DNA of 18,004 nt from an uncultured Pirellulaceae bacterium. Its GTDB lineage: Bacteria > Planctomycetota > Planctomycetia > Pirellulales > Pirellulaceae. A program made the position numbers and the translations under genes. How positions within the stretch are numbered: position 1 is the first letter of the stretch; every line of letters begins with the position of its first letter. The notes below the pieces were generated by a model. The model was not told the origin of the DNA. It saw only the letters and a program-made list of their open reading frames with translations, and ran no database searches. Below, in pieces: positions 8,201 through 14,980 of this stretch. The DNA lies in the NCBI GenBank assembly GCA_934278005.1, contig CAKQWG010000055.1, positions 1 through 18,004 of the forward strand, given 5' to 3'.

Positions 8201-8523
8201 GATTTCACAAAGTTGCCATCGAGGGTGGTCGGCCTGATCCTAAGACTCGCGAAAAGCTGATCTGGGGCTGGGGAAAAATCCAGCAAAGAACCGCTAACCA
8301 ACCGAAGTACACCGCAGCGTTCTTCGAAGCTCGCTATCAGCTGGCTTACAGCCGCTGGCAATACGCTAAAGGTCTCTCAGATCCCGCTCGTCGAGCCGAA
8401 GAGATTCAGCGGGCGGCGCGCGACATCGAATCGACCGCTAAGCTGTTCCCCGAGTTGGGCGGCCCGTTAATGAAAAAGAGGTTTGATAGCTTGCTCAAAG
8501 CCATACAAAAATCCGGCAGTTGA
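5224..8523 (+). CDS. Large secreted TPR-repeat protein heading the TolQ/TolR operon
   Basis: The product has 1099 residues from the ATG at 5224. Residues about 65-86 (LCLLRRLLWLVCLACPALLA) look like a signal peptide core with a cleavage site near SAA-EEP, so export to the periplasm or cell surface is likely. The rest is almost wholly alpha-helical, Ala/Leu/Glu/Gln-rich and reads as degenerate TPR units, for example FDLALVYLDHQQ, EARMKLGELLLARAEEARI, YRSTIQATLGMTDEAIDGFQ, RLRLAKTSRGVGDYKQAIEQ and EAARTYQAWGDAS; the stretch around 500-540 may be coiled coil. The start is uncertain: no Shine-Dalgarno precedes ATG 5224 or GTG 5209, and about 65 residues lie before the signal core; TTG 5284, GTG 5293 and TTG 5299 are in-frame alternatives. 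The specific function is unknown; context suggests a partner of the ion channel encoded downstream. Confidence 0.85.
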   Translation: MTRVSCHSTYKFRSSLFYRDLSVVHLLLGCEPTEVAFRPAKVAQWDRSPPQSSTKWPTISSTTPAALCLLRRLLWLVCLACPALLAKPSAAEEPYQRFLEKLRDEQLFDLALVYLDHQQDKSNLPANFKADLQLERGLLLYQAAAKLPNNNPQRSQKLDEAEVALQQFLNAEKLHPRRGEARMKLGELLLARAEEARIRAGGGTKADIPAEDVSDAIKFYSDAHALFESTIAELSEVLEGMKGARTDASDTAAIAYRQKIQSDIRQSQLLSAKSIEERGRSRAQQSPERKADLETALGMFSDLYMKEQKLVAVRNYALFYRSTIQATLGMTDEAIDGFQRIADQEGFDMLRPLQTDATTELVKLLGSQKKYQPAIDRAEKWLSAARPDELASQAVLNLQLELARLKIEWGLALEAKDPQDRVVGRLKRDTRTALRRMLRTPGTHIEQARQLLAQLGVETEDQPAQELPQVATFTEANTAARERLERSEIESVALESLRLSLADPATSAEQKQELSEQLKQAEQSINRDQQQAIELLHSALRLYQTGDSREDLFEARFRLSFLLLKQQLPWQAMSVAEFLSRSAPGTPQGLRAATVALGSFSDLLRTAAAESKAELTDQLQPFAEYLVATWPESSEASAAASALVQLALMDKNFERAEQFLRLVPSGNAEAAKLRRDAGLMFYSQYLQEKATAGEAAESTVRLRKQAFDLLQSAVTGGANTGVTAAADGSPAATGSVDAGSVEAVSVLARMLLADGQLEAAAKVMFDGDSSPLAALEQANHGLPARAVMEFYRTAVQVKIAQLAEGQLADAQAGEQIRDYIQRLQAAATDAESNEILARIFVGLARDLREQLEATTDQAKRRKMSETLLVVAVEAAKAEGFNTQYWSADTIVSVAEELEKSPASKAQAIAAYGEAAKILEAILAREKSQPGWIGEASMVSQIRLRLAKTSRGVGDYKQAIEQLATVLEENSNLLDIQMEAARTYQAWGDASNSGFHKVAIEGGRPDPKTREKLIWGWGKIQQRTANQPKYTAAFFEARYQLAYSRWQYAKGLSDPARRAEEIQRAARDIESTAKLFPELGGPLMKKRFDSLLKAIQKSGS

Positions 8524-8678
8524 CCGAATGGTCTACTCGTCAGCCAGCGTCGCATCAGCCATCGGCCTGCCTCCTGCATAGCCTGAACACGATCGTGAAT
8601 ATGAGAAAAATGAAATTGATAAATGCAAGGTGTTTCGCGCCTCATCAAAAGCAGCTGGCATATGGTGGTGATGCTCTG

Positions 8679-9710
8679 ATGCGTAGGCCAAGCTGCATTG
8701 CGGCCATACTTCTACTGCTGGCTGTGAGCAGTCTGGGATATGCGCAGGACAGGGTCTACCCCAAGCGCGATGCGGTGGCTTCAGGCAAGTTGGTGGAGAT
8801 TAGCCCTACCGAGGTCAAGATCACTGTCCGCAGCAAAGACCAAACCTACGATATGGCCGATGTGCGAAAGATCTCGTTCGACGGTGAACCGAATGGACTC
8901 GATCGCGTGCGCGAGAGCACATTGCTGGGACAATATGAACAAGCTTTGGACGAGGTGAAAAAACTGTCGACAGAGGGCATTACAAATCCGCTCATCAAGC
9001 AGGACATCGAGTTCTATCTCTATTACTGCACTGGCAAATTGGGCCTGGCCGGCAAGGCAGACAAGGCGACTGCGATCAGGGGACTACTGGCGCTGGCCAG
9101 CGCAAACCCTCGTACGCATCATCTCTACGAATTGAGCGAACTGCTGGGTCAGCTAGCACTAGCCGTCGGACAACCCGATCAAGCCCTGCGATACTTCAAC
9201 GTCCTACTTTCAGCCACTAGTCCCGACATCAAAGCCAGCGGAGTCTACTACTTGGGATTGGTCGAACTGGCGCAAGGGAAAGCCGAGGAGGCCAAAGTTC
9301 GCTTCCAGCAGCTCGCCGGAGCCACCAGCGCTAGTCCCGAAATGGGACGGCTGAAAAGTCTTGCCGAAGTCGGGCTAGCGGTCAGCGAACAGAAGTTAGG
9401 CAATACCGAGCAAGCTCTGCAAAAGCTCGACAGTCTGGCCCAGCAATACGACTCGACCGATCAAGAGCTTTTCGCGCGGATTAGCAACGCCCGTGGAGCC
9501 AGCTACGCGGCTTTGGGAAAAACCAACCAAGCTCTACTAAGTTACCTACAAACCGACCTGCTTTTCTTCACGGACGCCGAAGCGCATGCTGAGGCGCTGT
9601 ATCATTTAAGCAAACTCTGGCCGCAAGCTGGGCAGCCCGCTCGCGGGGCCGACGCTAAACAACGCTTGACTAACCAGTACTCTTCCAGCCCGTGGGCCAA
9701 CAAAGAATAA
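8679..9710 (+). CDS. Secreted TPR-repeat protein, second gene of the TolQ/TolR operon
   Basis: The 343-residue product starts with a clear signal peptide, MRRPSCIAAILLLLAVSSLG, with cleavage after YA before QDRV. A short beta-rich segment follows (GKLVEISPTEVKITVRSKDQ, then TYDMADVRKISFDG). The remainder consists of TPR-like helices (LLGQYEQALDEVKKL, AVGQPDQALRYFNVLLSA, YYLGLVELAQGKAEEAKVRF, EQKLGNTEQALQKLDSLAQ, ARGASYAALGKTNQALLSYL). The frame is open back to 8520 and has another ATG at 8601, but only the ATG at 8679 places the signal peptide at the N-terminus. The Shine-Dalgarno is poor. It lies 155 bases after the large TPR gene and 41 bases before the channel gene. By analogy with the Tol-Pal accessory protein CpoB it may be a periplasmic partner of the TolQ/TolR-type complex; this is inference. 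Confidence 0.88.
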   Translation: MRRPSCIAAILLLLAVSSLGYAQDRVYPKRDAVASGKLVEISPTEVKITVRSKDQTYDMADVRKISFDGEPNGLDRVRESTLLGQYEQALDEVKKLSTEGITNPLIKQDIEFYLYYCTGKLGLAGKADKATAIRGLLALASANPRTHHLYELSELLGQLALAVGQPDQALRYFNVLLSATSPDIKASGVYYLGLVELAQGKAEEAKVRFQQLAGATSASPEMGRLKSLAEVGLAVSEQKLGNTEQALQKLDSLAQQYDSTDQELFARISNARGASYAALGKTNQALLSYLQTDLLFFTDAEAHAEALYHLSKLWPQAGQPARGADAKQRLTNQYSSSPWANKE

Positions 9711-9740
9711 GACTCGTGAACCATCTATCGCCATCGAATT

Positions 9741-9744
9741 GGAG
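9741..9744 (+). promoter_or_regulatory. Ribosome binding site that decides the channel gene start
   Basis: GGAG lies 7 bases before the ATG at 9752. It supports that start over the longer open frame from 9692, which would overlap the preceding gene. Confidence 0.65.
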
Positions 9745-9751
9745 TTGCAGT

Positions 9752-10708
9752 ATGAAGGACTCGTCTGGTCAAGGAAACTTGGTCGGTGACATGAATATTG
9801 GCCTCTCGCCGCTGCCCAAACATCGCCCCGGGCGCTGTTGCTTGACATCCAAGCTGGCCGCGTTTGCGATGCTCTGGGTCGTCCTAGCCACTGCCCTGCC
9901 CAACCGCGCGTTGTCCCAGGACGAGCCTGCCCAAGGCGCCGCTCAGGACGATGCGGCACTCGCCGAAGAGATGGGCGGCGCGGCGGTAGCCGATCCGGCT
10001 CCAGCGGCCGCCGCCGACGGAGCCGCTGCCGACGGGGGCGCTGCCGGCAATGCGGCACCTGCAAGCGAAGCTGACACTGGGCCCAAAGCACCTACCAACC
10101 TCCTGGCCTGGACCTTTCAAGCCCTGGGCATCTGGTATACCGCACTCTTCCTGGCCCTGTCGATCACGCTGCTGACACTGGTCGTGATGAACATCATAGC
10201 CGCCCGCCGCGATAACGTCTGTCCACCAGATCTAGTCGAAGGGGTCGAGCAAAACTTGGCCGCTGGCAATGTGCAAGCGGCCGCGGAAATGATTCGTACC
10301 GACGATTCCTTTCTCGGCCAAGTCGTAGCCGCCGGTCTGGGCAAGCTCGATCGGGGCTACGCGCACGCAGTGGAAGCCATGCAGGAAGTGGGCGAGGAGG
10401 AGACGATGAAGATGGAACACAACCTGAGCTACCTGGCATTGATCGGTAACATCAGCCCGATGATTGGCCTGTTCGGTACGGTAGACGGCATGATCCGCGC
10501 GTTTCGCACGATCGCTACCTCGGGCACCACCCCCAAGCCCGGCGAACTGGCCGGTGACATCTCTACCGCCTTGTTCACGACCCTGGCCGGTTTGGCTATC
10601 GCCATCCCTGCCATCGCCGTCTACAACATTTTGCGAAATCAAGTGCAACGCTTGACGATGCAAGTCGGCATCACCAGTGAAGAATTGCTGGATCGTTTCA
10701 GGAAGTAA
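9752..10708 (+). CDS. MotA/TolQ/ExbB-family proton channel subunit with N-terminal extension
   Basis: The 318-residue product is an inner-membrane TolQ/ExbB-type subunit that with ExbD/TolR forms an ion-driven motor. Family features: a membrane helix at about 127-150 (WYTALFLALSITLLTLVVMN), a cytoplasmic domain (VEGVEQNLAAGNVQAAAEMI, then FLGQVVAAGLGKLDRGY), a second helix at about 226-246 with the LIGNISPMIGLFGTVDGMI signature, and a third helix at about 272-294 (ALFTTLAGLAIAIPAIAVYN). Unusual is the N-terminal part: a signal-peptide-like hydrophobic stretch at about 34-55 with possible cleavage at ALS-QDE, then an Ala/Gly/Asp-rich linker at about 56-115, probably periplasmic. Some ExbB proteins in other phyla also have cleaved N-terminal extensions. 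Start chosen by GGAG at 7-base spacing. It is followed after 5 bases by the first ExbD gene. ExbB versus TolQ identity cannot be resolved. Confidence 0.92.
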   Translation: MKDSSGQGNLVGDMNIGLSPLPKHRPGRCCLTSKLAAFAMLWVVLATALPNRALSQDEPAQGAAQDDAALAEEMGGAAVADPAPAAAADGAAADGGAAGNAAPASEADTGPKAPTNLLAWTFQALGIWYTALFLALSITLLTLVVMNIIAARRDNVCPPDLVEGVEQNLAAGNVQAAAEMIRTDDSFLGQVVAAGLGKLDRGYAHAVEAMQEVGEEETMKMEHNLSYLALIGNISPMIGLFGTVDGMIRAFRTIATSGTTPKPGELAGDISTALFTTLAGLAIAIPAIAVYNILRNQVQRLTMQVGITSEELLDRFRK

Positions 10709-10713
10709 CGACC

Positions 10714-11148
10714 ATGCGTATCAAACGAGGAGCCGCGCCGCAGGCCGAAGCCGACCTGACGCCCATGATCGACATGACGTTTCAGCTCATCGCCTTTTTC
10801 ATGGTGCTGATCAATTTTTCGCAGAGCGAACAGAACGACAAAGTTGTCTTGCCAACTAGCGAGTTGGCCAAACCGGTGGACGCTCCTATCGAATTCCCAA
10901 TCATTGTGCATATGACCAGTACTGGCTCGGTGGTCATTGGCGGCGATGAAATTTCGCTGGAGATGCTGCGTAGCCGCTTGGCGCCCGAGCTGTCGCTACT
11001 GAAATTGCAAAACAAGACCGCCAAGGATGCGAACATTATCATCCGCGGACATCGTAGCGTAGCCGGCGGACGAGTCCAAGATCTCATCAGTAGGTGCCAA
11101 GAGTTGGGATTCGAGAAATTTGCCCTGCGCGTTAAGGAGGAGATCTGA
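10714..11148 (+). CDS. ExbD/TolR-family biopolymer transport subunit (first copy)
   Basis: The 144-residue product has the ExbD/TolR layout: a short basic cytoplasmic N-terminus, one membrane helix at about 17-35 with the signature DLTPMIDMTFQLIAFFMV, and a periplasmic domain. Asp20 in MID aligns with the conserved membrane Asp of ExbD/TolR that carries protons. The periplasmic part ends in IIIRGHRSVAGGRVQDLISR and LGFEKFALRVKEEI, a normal ExbD fold end. The ATG at 10714 is preceded by AGGA at about 10-base spacing inside the end of the channel gene. The stop overlaps the next start by one base (TGATG), so translation is probably coupled. It pairs with the TolQ/ExbB-type subunit upstream. Confidence 0.94.
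   Translation: MRIKRGAAPQAEADLTPMIDMTFQLIAFFMVLINFSQSEQNDKVVLPTSELAKPVDAPIEFPIIVHMTSTGSVVIGGDEISLEMLRSRLAPELSLLKLQNKTAKDANIIIRGHRSVAGGRVQDLISRCQELGFEKFALRVKEEI
11134..11140 (+). promoter_or_regulatory. Strong ribosome binding site of the second ExbD gene
   Basis: AAGGAGG, a near-perfect Shine-Dalgarno, lies 7 bases before the ATG at 11148 and within the end of the first ExbD gene. It is the strongest in the window, where most starts have weak or no such site. Confidence 0.8.
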
Positions 11149-11627
11149 TGAAATTTCGTCATAAGCAGACGCAGCAAGACAAGACCGAATTGTCGATGAC
11201 ATCGATGATCGACATCGTCTTTTTATTGCTAGTCTTTTTCGTGATGACCTTTAAGATCAGCGCTCAGGAAGGGGACTTCAATGTCAAGATGCCTCTGCAA
11301 GGTGACGGGGCGGCTTCTGACAATACTCAATTACCGCTCAAACTGCGTTTGATCGCTGACGGTGCGGGCAACCTGCAGCAGATCGTGCTCAACGACAGCC
11401 AATCCTTCGGTACCGACTGGAATCAAGTTCGCGGCTACATCGTACAGCTCGTCGGCGGCCAGTCCGGCCCCGCGGCGGACGACGGCCCCGAGGTCGAGAT
11501 CGACCTGGATTACAATTTGCACTATGTGCATGTCATCGAAGCCATCACCGCCGTCACCGGCTATCGCAGCGGCAACGACATCGTGCACTTAATCGATCGC
11601 ATTAAGTTCGCCGAGCAACGAGACTGA
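11148..11627 (+). CDS. ExbD/TolR-family biopolymer transport subunit (second copy)
   Basis: The 159-residue product again has an N-terminal cytoplasmic tail, one membrane helix (about 20-36, SMIDIVFLLLVFFVMTF) with the conserved membrane Asp at residue 22, and a periplasmic domain. It is clearly a paralogue and not a recent copy of the first ExbD: outside the helix the two differ greatly. It has an insert around GGQSGPAADDGPEVEIDLDY in the periplasmic part and ends in HVIEAITAVTGYRSGNDIVH and LIDRIKFAEQRD. The ATG overlaps the preceding TGA by one base and has a strong AAGGAGG. It is the last gene of the operon. One TolQ-like and two different TolR-like subunits suggest a mixed stator, as proposed for Myxococcus AglR/AglQ/AglS. 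Confidence 0.93.
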   Translation: MKFRHKQTQQDKTELSMTSMIDIVFLLLVFFVMTFKISAQEGDFNVKMPLQGDGAASDNTQLPLKLRLIADGAGNLQQIVLNDSQSFGTDWNQVRGYIVQLVGGQSGPAADDGPEVEIDLDYNLHYVHVIEAITAVTGYRSGNDIVHLIDRIKFAEQRD

Positions 11628-11649
11628 TGCTTAGCCCAGCGCCGTTGAT

Positions 11650-11684
11650 CGCTCCGCGAACACGACCTGTTGGACCGCGGAGCG
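11650..11684. terminator. Hairpin between convergent operons, candidate bidirectional terminator
   Basis: CGCTCCGCG (11650-11658) and CGCGGAGCG (11676-11684) form a perfect GC-rich 9-bp stem with a 17-base loop. It lies in the 72-base gap between the ends of the second ExbD gene and the RND transporter gene. There is no T-run on either side, so intrinsic termination is uncertain. Confidence 0.4.
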
Positions 11685-11699
11685 GGCGACGACTATGCC

Positions 11700-14600
11700 T
11701 CACCCCTGCATCTCCACAGGCTGCAACTTTCTAACCTTAGCAGTCTTGCTCGTCAGCCAGTTCCCCAATCGAGCAGGCCATGCGCGCAAGTCATCGACGA
11801 TGCTATAGACCACTGGAATCACCACCAGCGTCAGCAGAGTGGAGGCCAACATGCCTCCCACCACACAAGCTCCCATGGGCGCACGCGACTCGGCCCCGTC
11901 GCCCATTCCAATGGCAATAGGAATCATGCCAGCTACGGTCGATAGCGTAGTCATCAAAATCGGCCGCAGGCGCGTCGGCCCCGCCTGCCGCAGTGCATCG
12001 TCCTTGTCCATACCTCGCGAACGTAGCAGATTGGTATAATCCACTAGCAGAATGGCATTCTTGGTCACCAGCCCCATGAGCATGATCATGCCGATCAAGC
12101 TAAAGATGTTCAGCGTCCGCCCGGTCAAATACAGACCTCCCAAGGCTCCGCCGATCGACAGTGGTAAGGACAACATGATCGTAAAGGGATGCAAGTAGCT
12201 TTCGAACTGAGCGGCCAAAATCATGTAGGTTAGCAGCACGGCCAACAACATGGCGAAGATGATACTTGCGAAGGATTCGGCCATCATGTCTGCCGTGCCT
12301 GTAAATACGGCCCGCACCCCCTCGGGTATGCCGATGCCCGCAGCAACTTGTTCCACTTGCGCAATGGCTTCGCCCAGCGGTTTGCCACTCTCTAAGTTGG
12401 CCATGACGGTAACTTGCCGACGACGGTCTTGACGCTCGATCGTGACAGGACCAAAGGTGTTCTCGACACTGGCCAAGGAACGCAAATCAGTCAGGCCACC
12501 CCCCTTCATCCGCACTGGTAGAGTTTGCAGGGACTGGGCATGTTCGCGATCAGTGCCCACCAAGCGTACGCGAACGTCGATATTTTTCCCGTTTTCTTCG
12601 AAGCTGGAAACGGTTTGGCCACCCACCAGTTGGCTAATGGCCTTGCCTAAATCCTCAACATCCACGTGCAAGTCCGCGGCTCGATCGCGATCGATATTAA
12701 CCGACAGTTCGGGCTTGCCTGAGACGCTAGTCGTGTTGACGTCGACGAAGCCGGGCGTCTGTTGCAACTGCTGAACAATCTTGTCGGCCACTTCGTTCAT
12801 TATTACCAGGTCGTCGCCTCGCAAGTTGTACTGCACGGGGGCGGAGCGCATGCCGCCACCGCCCAACCGCTGTACGGCATCGACGCTCGTTCGCAAATGG
12901 CTGTAGCGGGCCATGCGATCGCGGGCCATTTTCATCACCTCAAACTGAGACAGTTCGCGCTGGTCCTTGTCGACCAACCGCACGACTACCGCTGCGACCG
13001 TCGTTTGTCCTTCGTACTGGCCGCCCACGGTAGTGTAGATATCTTTCACCGCCGGCAACGAAACTGCTAACTTTTCGATCTCGTGAGCTAAGCGGCTAGT
13101 CGTTTCGATCGAAGACCCCACCGGTGCCTCGGCCTGGATCTGAAACTGCCCTTCGTCGGCAACGGGCGTGAACTCCTGGCCAATGAAGGGTAACAACATC
13201 GCGCTGGCGATGAAGCTGGCGAGGGCTGCAGTTACAACTAACCACCGCCGGCGAAGTGAGAAGCCCAGCAGCTTGGCATAGAGAGATTCGATAGCCGTGA
13301 AGAACTTCTCGGATGCTTTGTACAGCCGCCCCTGCTCGCTGGGCAATTTGAGAAAAGTCGCACACAGCATGGGAGACAGCGCGATGGCGATCAGCGTAGA
13401 GACCACCACAGCGAAGGTCACCGTCATGCCGAATTCATAAAAAAACTGCCCCACAAGTCCCTTCATGAAAGCCACCGGGATGAATACCGCCACGATCGAG
13501 AGACTGGTTGCAATCACGGCAAAGCCGATTTCATTCATGGCTAAAATGGCGGCTTGAGTACTGCTATGGCCAGCCTGCATATGTCGCCAAGTATTCTCCA
13601 GGACTACGATCGAGTCATCGATAATCATCCCAACGGAGATTGTTAGCGCGAGCAGAGTCATCGTATTGAGCGTAAACCCCATAGCCAGCATGAAAGCGTA
13701 TGTGGAGACAATGGTGGCTGGAATAGTGACTGCAGCGACCAGCGATCCGCGCAGGCTGCGCAGAAATAGCAGAATGACCAACACGGCCAACGTTCCTCCA
13801 CGCAGCAACTCTCCCTGAGCTTCGTTGATGCTGGCTTCGACGAATTGTGAATTGTCTTGAACTACCAGCAATTGATAGCCCTCAGGCATACTGGCCCGAA
13901 CCGCAGCTAGTTGGGAATTTACATCGCGGGCTACACCGACCATGTTGGTACCGGATTGCTGACGAATTGCTAGAGCGACGGCCGGTTGGCCATTGAGTCG
14001 CGCCAGGCTGCGCTGATCCTCCAGACCATCCTCGATAAAGGCTACCTGTTCTAAGCGCACGACCGAATCACTGCGGTTGGCCACGATTAAACGCCGGAAG
14101 TCACCTACGTGTGCAACTCGGCCACGCGTTTTCACCACGTATTCATCGCGGCCAGTTTCAATGCGTCCACCGGGAAACTCCACGTTGCCGCGTCTGAGAG
14201 TGTCCACCACATCTTGCGCGGACAAGTTATGAGAGACCAAGTCATTTTGTCTCAACCAGACGCGGACTTCGCGCTCGCGGCCGCCGGTCAGCTGAACTCC
14301 TCCGACGCCGTTGATCGCTTCCAGCTTAGGTTTGAGCACGTCATCTGCGAACAGCGTCAGATCGCGGATCGAGGCATCGCCCGCCAGCACGATGCTCATG
14401 ATAGGTGCCGCGTCGGGGTCAAATTTATTAACTACCGGTGCTTCCGAATCCAAGGGAAGCTCGGCACGAATGGCAGCAATTTTATCACGCACATCCTGAG
14501 CTGCCACGTCGACATCGCGTCCCAGGTCGAACTCAAGAAATACCTGGGCGACTCCTTCGCTGGTATCGCTGCGCATCGACTTCAGACCGCTGATGGTACT

Positions 14601-14813
14601 CAAGGCCTCCTCGAGTTCCTCGGTGACTTCCGTTTCAACCGTCTGTGGCGACGCTCCGCTATAGACAACCGAGACAGAGACCATCGGCATATCCACGTCG
14701 GGGTACAACGCCATGCCGATGGTCTGATAGGCCACCAAGCCAAAGACTACGAGCGCCGAGAATACCATCGTGGTGAGCACGGGGCGGCGAACTGCGGTTT
14801 CTGCGATTTGCAT
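11700..14813 (-). CDS. RND (HAE1/AcrB-type) efflux transporter
   Basis: The 1037-residue product is an inner-membrane proton-driven efflux pump of the resistance-nodulation-division superfamily. Seen: an N-terminal helix (VLTTMVFSALVVFGLVAYQ), porter-domain motifs (YPDVDMPMVSVSVVYSGASP, VETEVTEELEEALSTISGL), the TM4 motif GMIIDDSIVVLEN at about 395-407 with the adjacent Asp399-Asp400 of the proton relay, the second-half porter domain beginning near FIGQEFTPVADEGQFQIQAE, and GLVTKNAILLVDY at about 914-926, whose Lys918 corresponds to the TM10 lysine of AcrB. Length matches the family. The ATG at 14811-14813 has no good Shine-Dalgarno. The adaptor gene is 167 bases upstream in the same direction, and this gap has its own repeats and a hairpin. 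No outer-membrane channel gene is in the window. Substrate is unknown. Confidence 0.96.
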   Translation of the reverse strand: MQIAETAVRRPVLTTMVFSALVVFGLVAYQTIGMALYPDVDMPMVSVSVVYSGASPQTVETEVTEELEEALSTISGLKSMRSDTSEGVAQVFLEFDLGRDVDVAAQDVRDKIAAIRAELPLDSEAPVVNKFDPDAAPIMSIVLAGDASIRDLTLFADDVLKPKLEAINGVGGVQLTGGREREVRVWLRQNDLVSHNLSAQDVVDTLRRGNVEFPGGRIETGRDEYVVKTRGRVAHVGDFRRLIVANRSDSVVRLEQVAFIEDGLEDQRSLARLNGQPAVALAIRQQSGTNMVGVARDVNSQLAAVRASMPEGYQLLVVQDNSQFVEASINEAQGELLRGGTLAVLVILLFLRSLRGSLVAAVTIPATIVSTYAFMLAMGFTLNTMTLLALTISVGMIIDDSIVVLENTWRHMQAGHSSTQAAILAMNEIGFAVIATSLSIVAVFIPVAFMKGLVGQFFYEFGMTVTFAVVVSTLIAIALSPMLCATFLKLPSEQGRLYKASEKFFTAIESLYAKLLGFSLRRRWLVVTAALASFIASAMLLPFIGQEFTPVADEGQFQIQAEAPVGSSIETTSRLAHEIEKLAVSLPAVKDIYTTVGGQYEGQTTVAAVVVRLVDKDQRELSQFEVMKMARDRMARYSHLRTSVDAVQRLGGGGMRSAPVQYNLRGDDLVIMNEVADKIVQQLQQTPGFVDVNTTSVSGKPELSVNIDRDRAADLHVDVEDLGKAISQLVGGQTVSSFEENGKNIDVRVRLVGTDREHAQSLQTLPVRMKGGGLTDLRSLASVENTFGPVTIERQDRRRQVTVMANLESGKPLGEAIAQVEQVAAGIGIPEGVRAVFTGTADMMAESFASIIFAMLLAVLLTYMILAAQFESYLHPFTIMLSLPLSIGGALGGLYLTGRTLNIFSLIGMIMLMGLVTKNAILLVDYTNLLRSRGMDKDDALRQAGPTRLRPILMTTLSTVAGMIPIAIGMGDGAESRAPMGACVVGGMLASTLLTLVVIPVVYSIVDDLRAWPARLGNWLTSKTAKVRKLQPVEMQG

Positions 14814-14839
14814 GCGAGGACTTTTGAGTAGTTATCTAT

Positions 14840-14869
14840 AGATTAGTGAACGTCAGATTAGTGAGCATC
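14840..14869 (-). repeat. Tandem 15-bp repeat ahead of the RND transporter gene
   Basis: AGATTAGTGAACGTC (14840-14854) is followed directly by AGATTAGTGAGCATC (14855-14869), 13 of 15 identical. Read on the minus strand, both contain CACTAATCT, lying about 27-56 bases before the transporter ATG. The copies could be half-sites for a DNA-binding protein. Confidence 0.5.
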
Positions 14870-14894
14870 GGTTTAGCTCGTAACACTGCGTGCC

Positions 14895-14921
14895 CGTCGG
14901 GCTGAGCTGCTCAGCCCGACG
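14895..14921. repeat. Perfect 12-bp hairpin in the adaptor-transporter gap
   Basis: CGTCGGGCTGAG (14895-14906) and CTCAGCCCGACG (14910-14921) form a perfect stem with a 3-base loop. It is GC-rich and without an adjacent T-run in either direction. It lies 60 bases after the adaptor stop (on the minus strand) and could be a partial terminator, an mRNA-stabilising end or a dispersed palindromic element. Confidence 0.6.
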
Positions 14922-14980
14922 CAGGTTTGATTTAACCTGGCAGCGCGCGGCATGGCCCGTGGGCTTAGCGATAGCCTCGC

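Noticed and set aside
8520..8678. Longer second TPR protein starting at 8520 or 8601
   Set aside because: Both would bury a clear signal peptide 26 or more residues inside the protein; the ATG at 8679 puts it at the N-terminus.
14109..14831. 240-codon plus-strand open frame opposite the RND transporter gene
   Set aside because: It is fully antisense to the conserved N-terminal part of the transporter, shows no recognisable domain, and has the unnatural composition of an opposite-strand reading.
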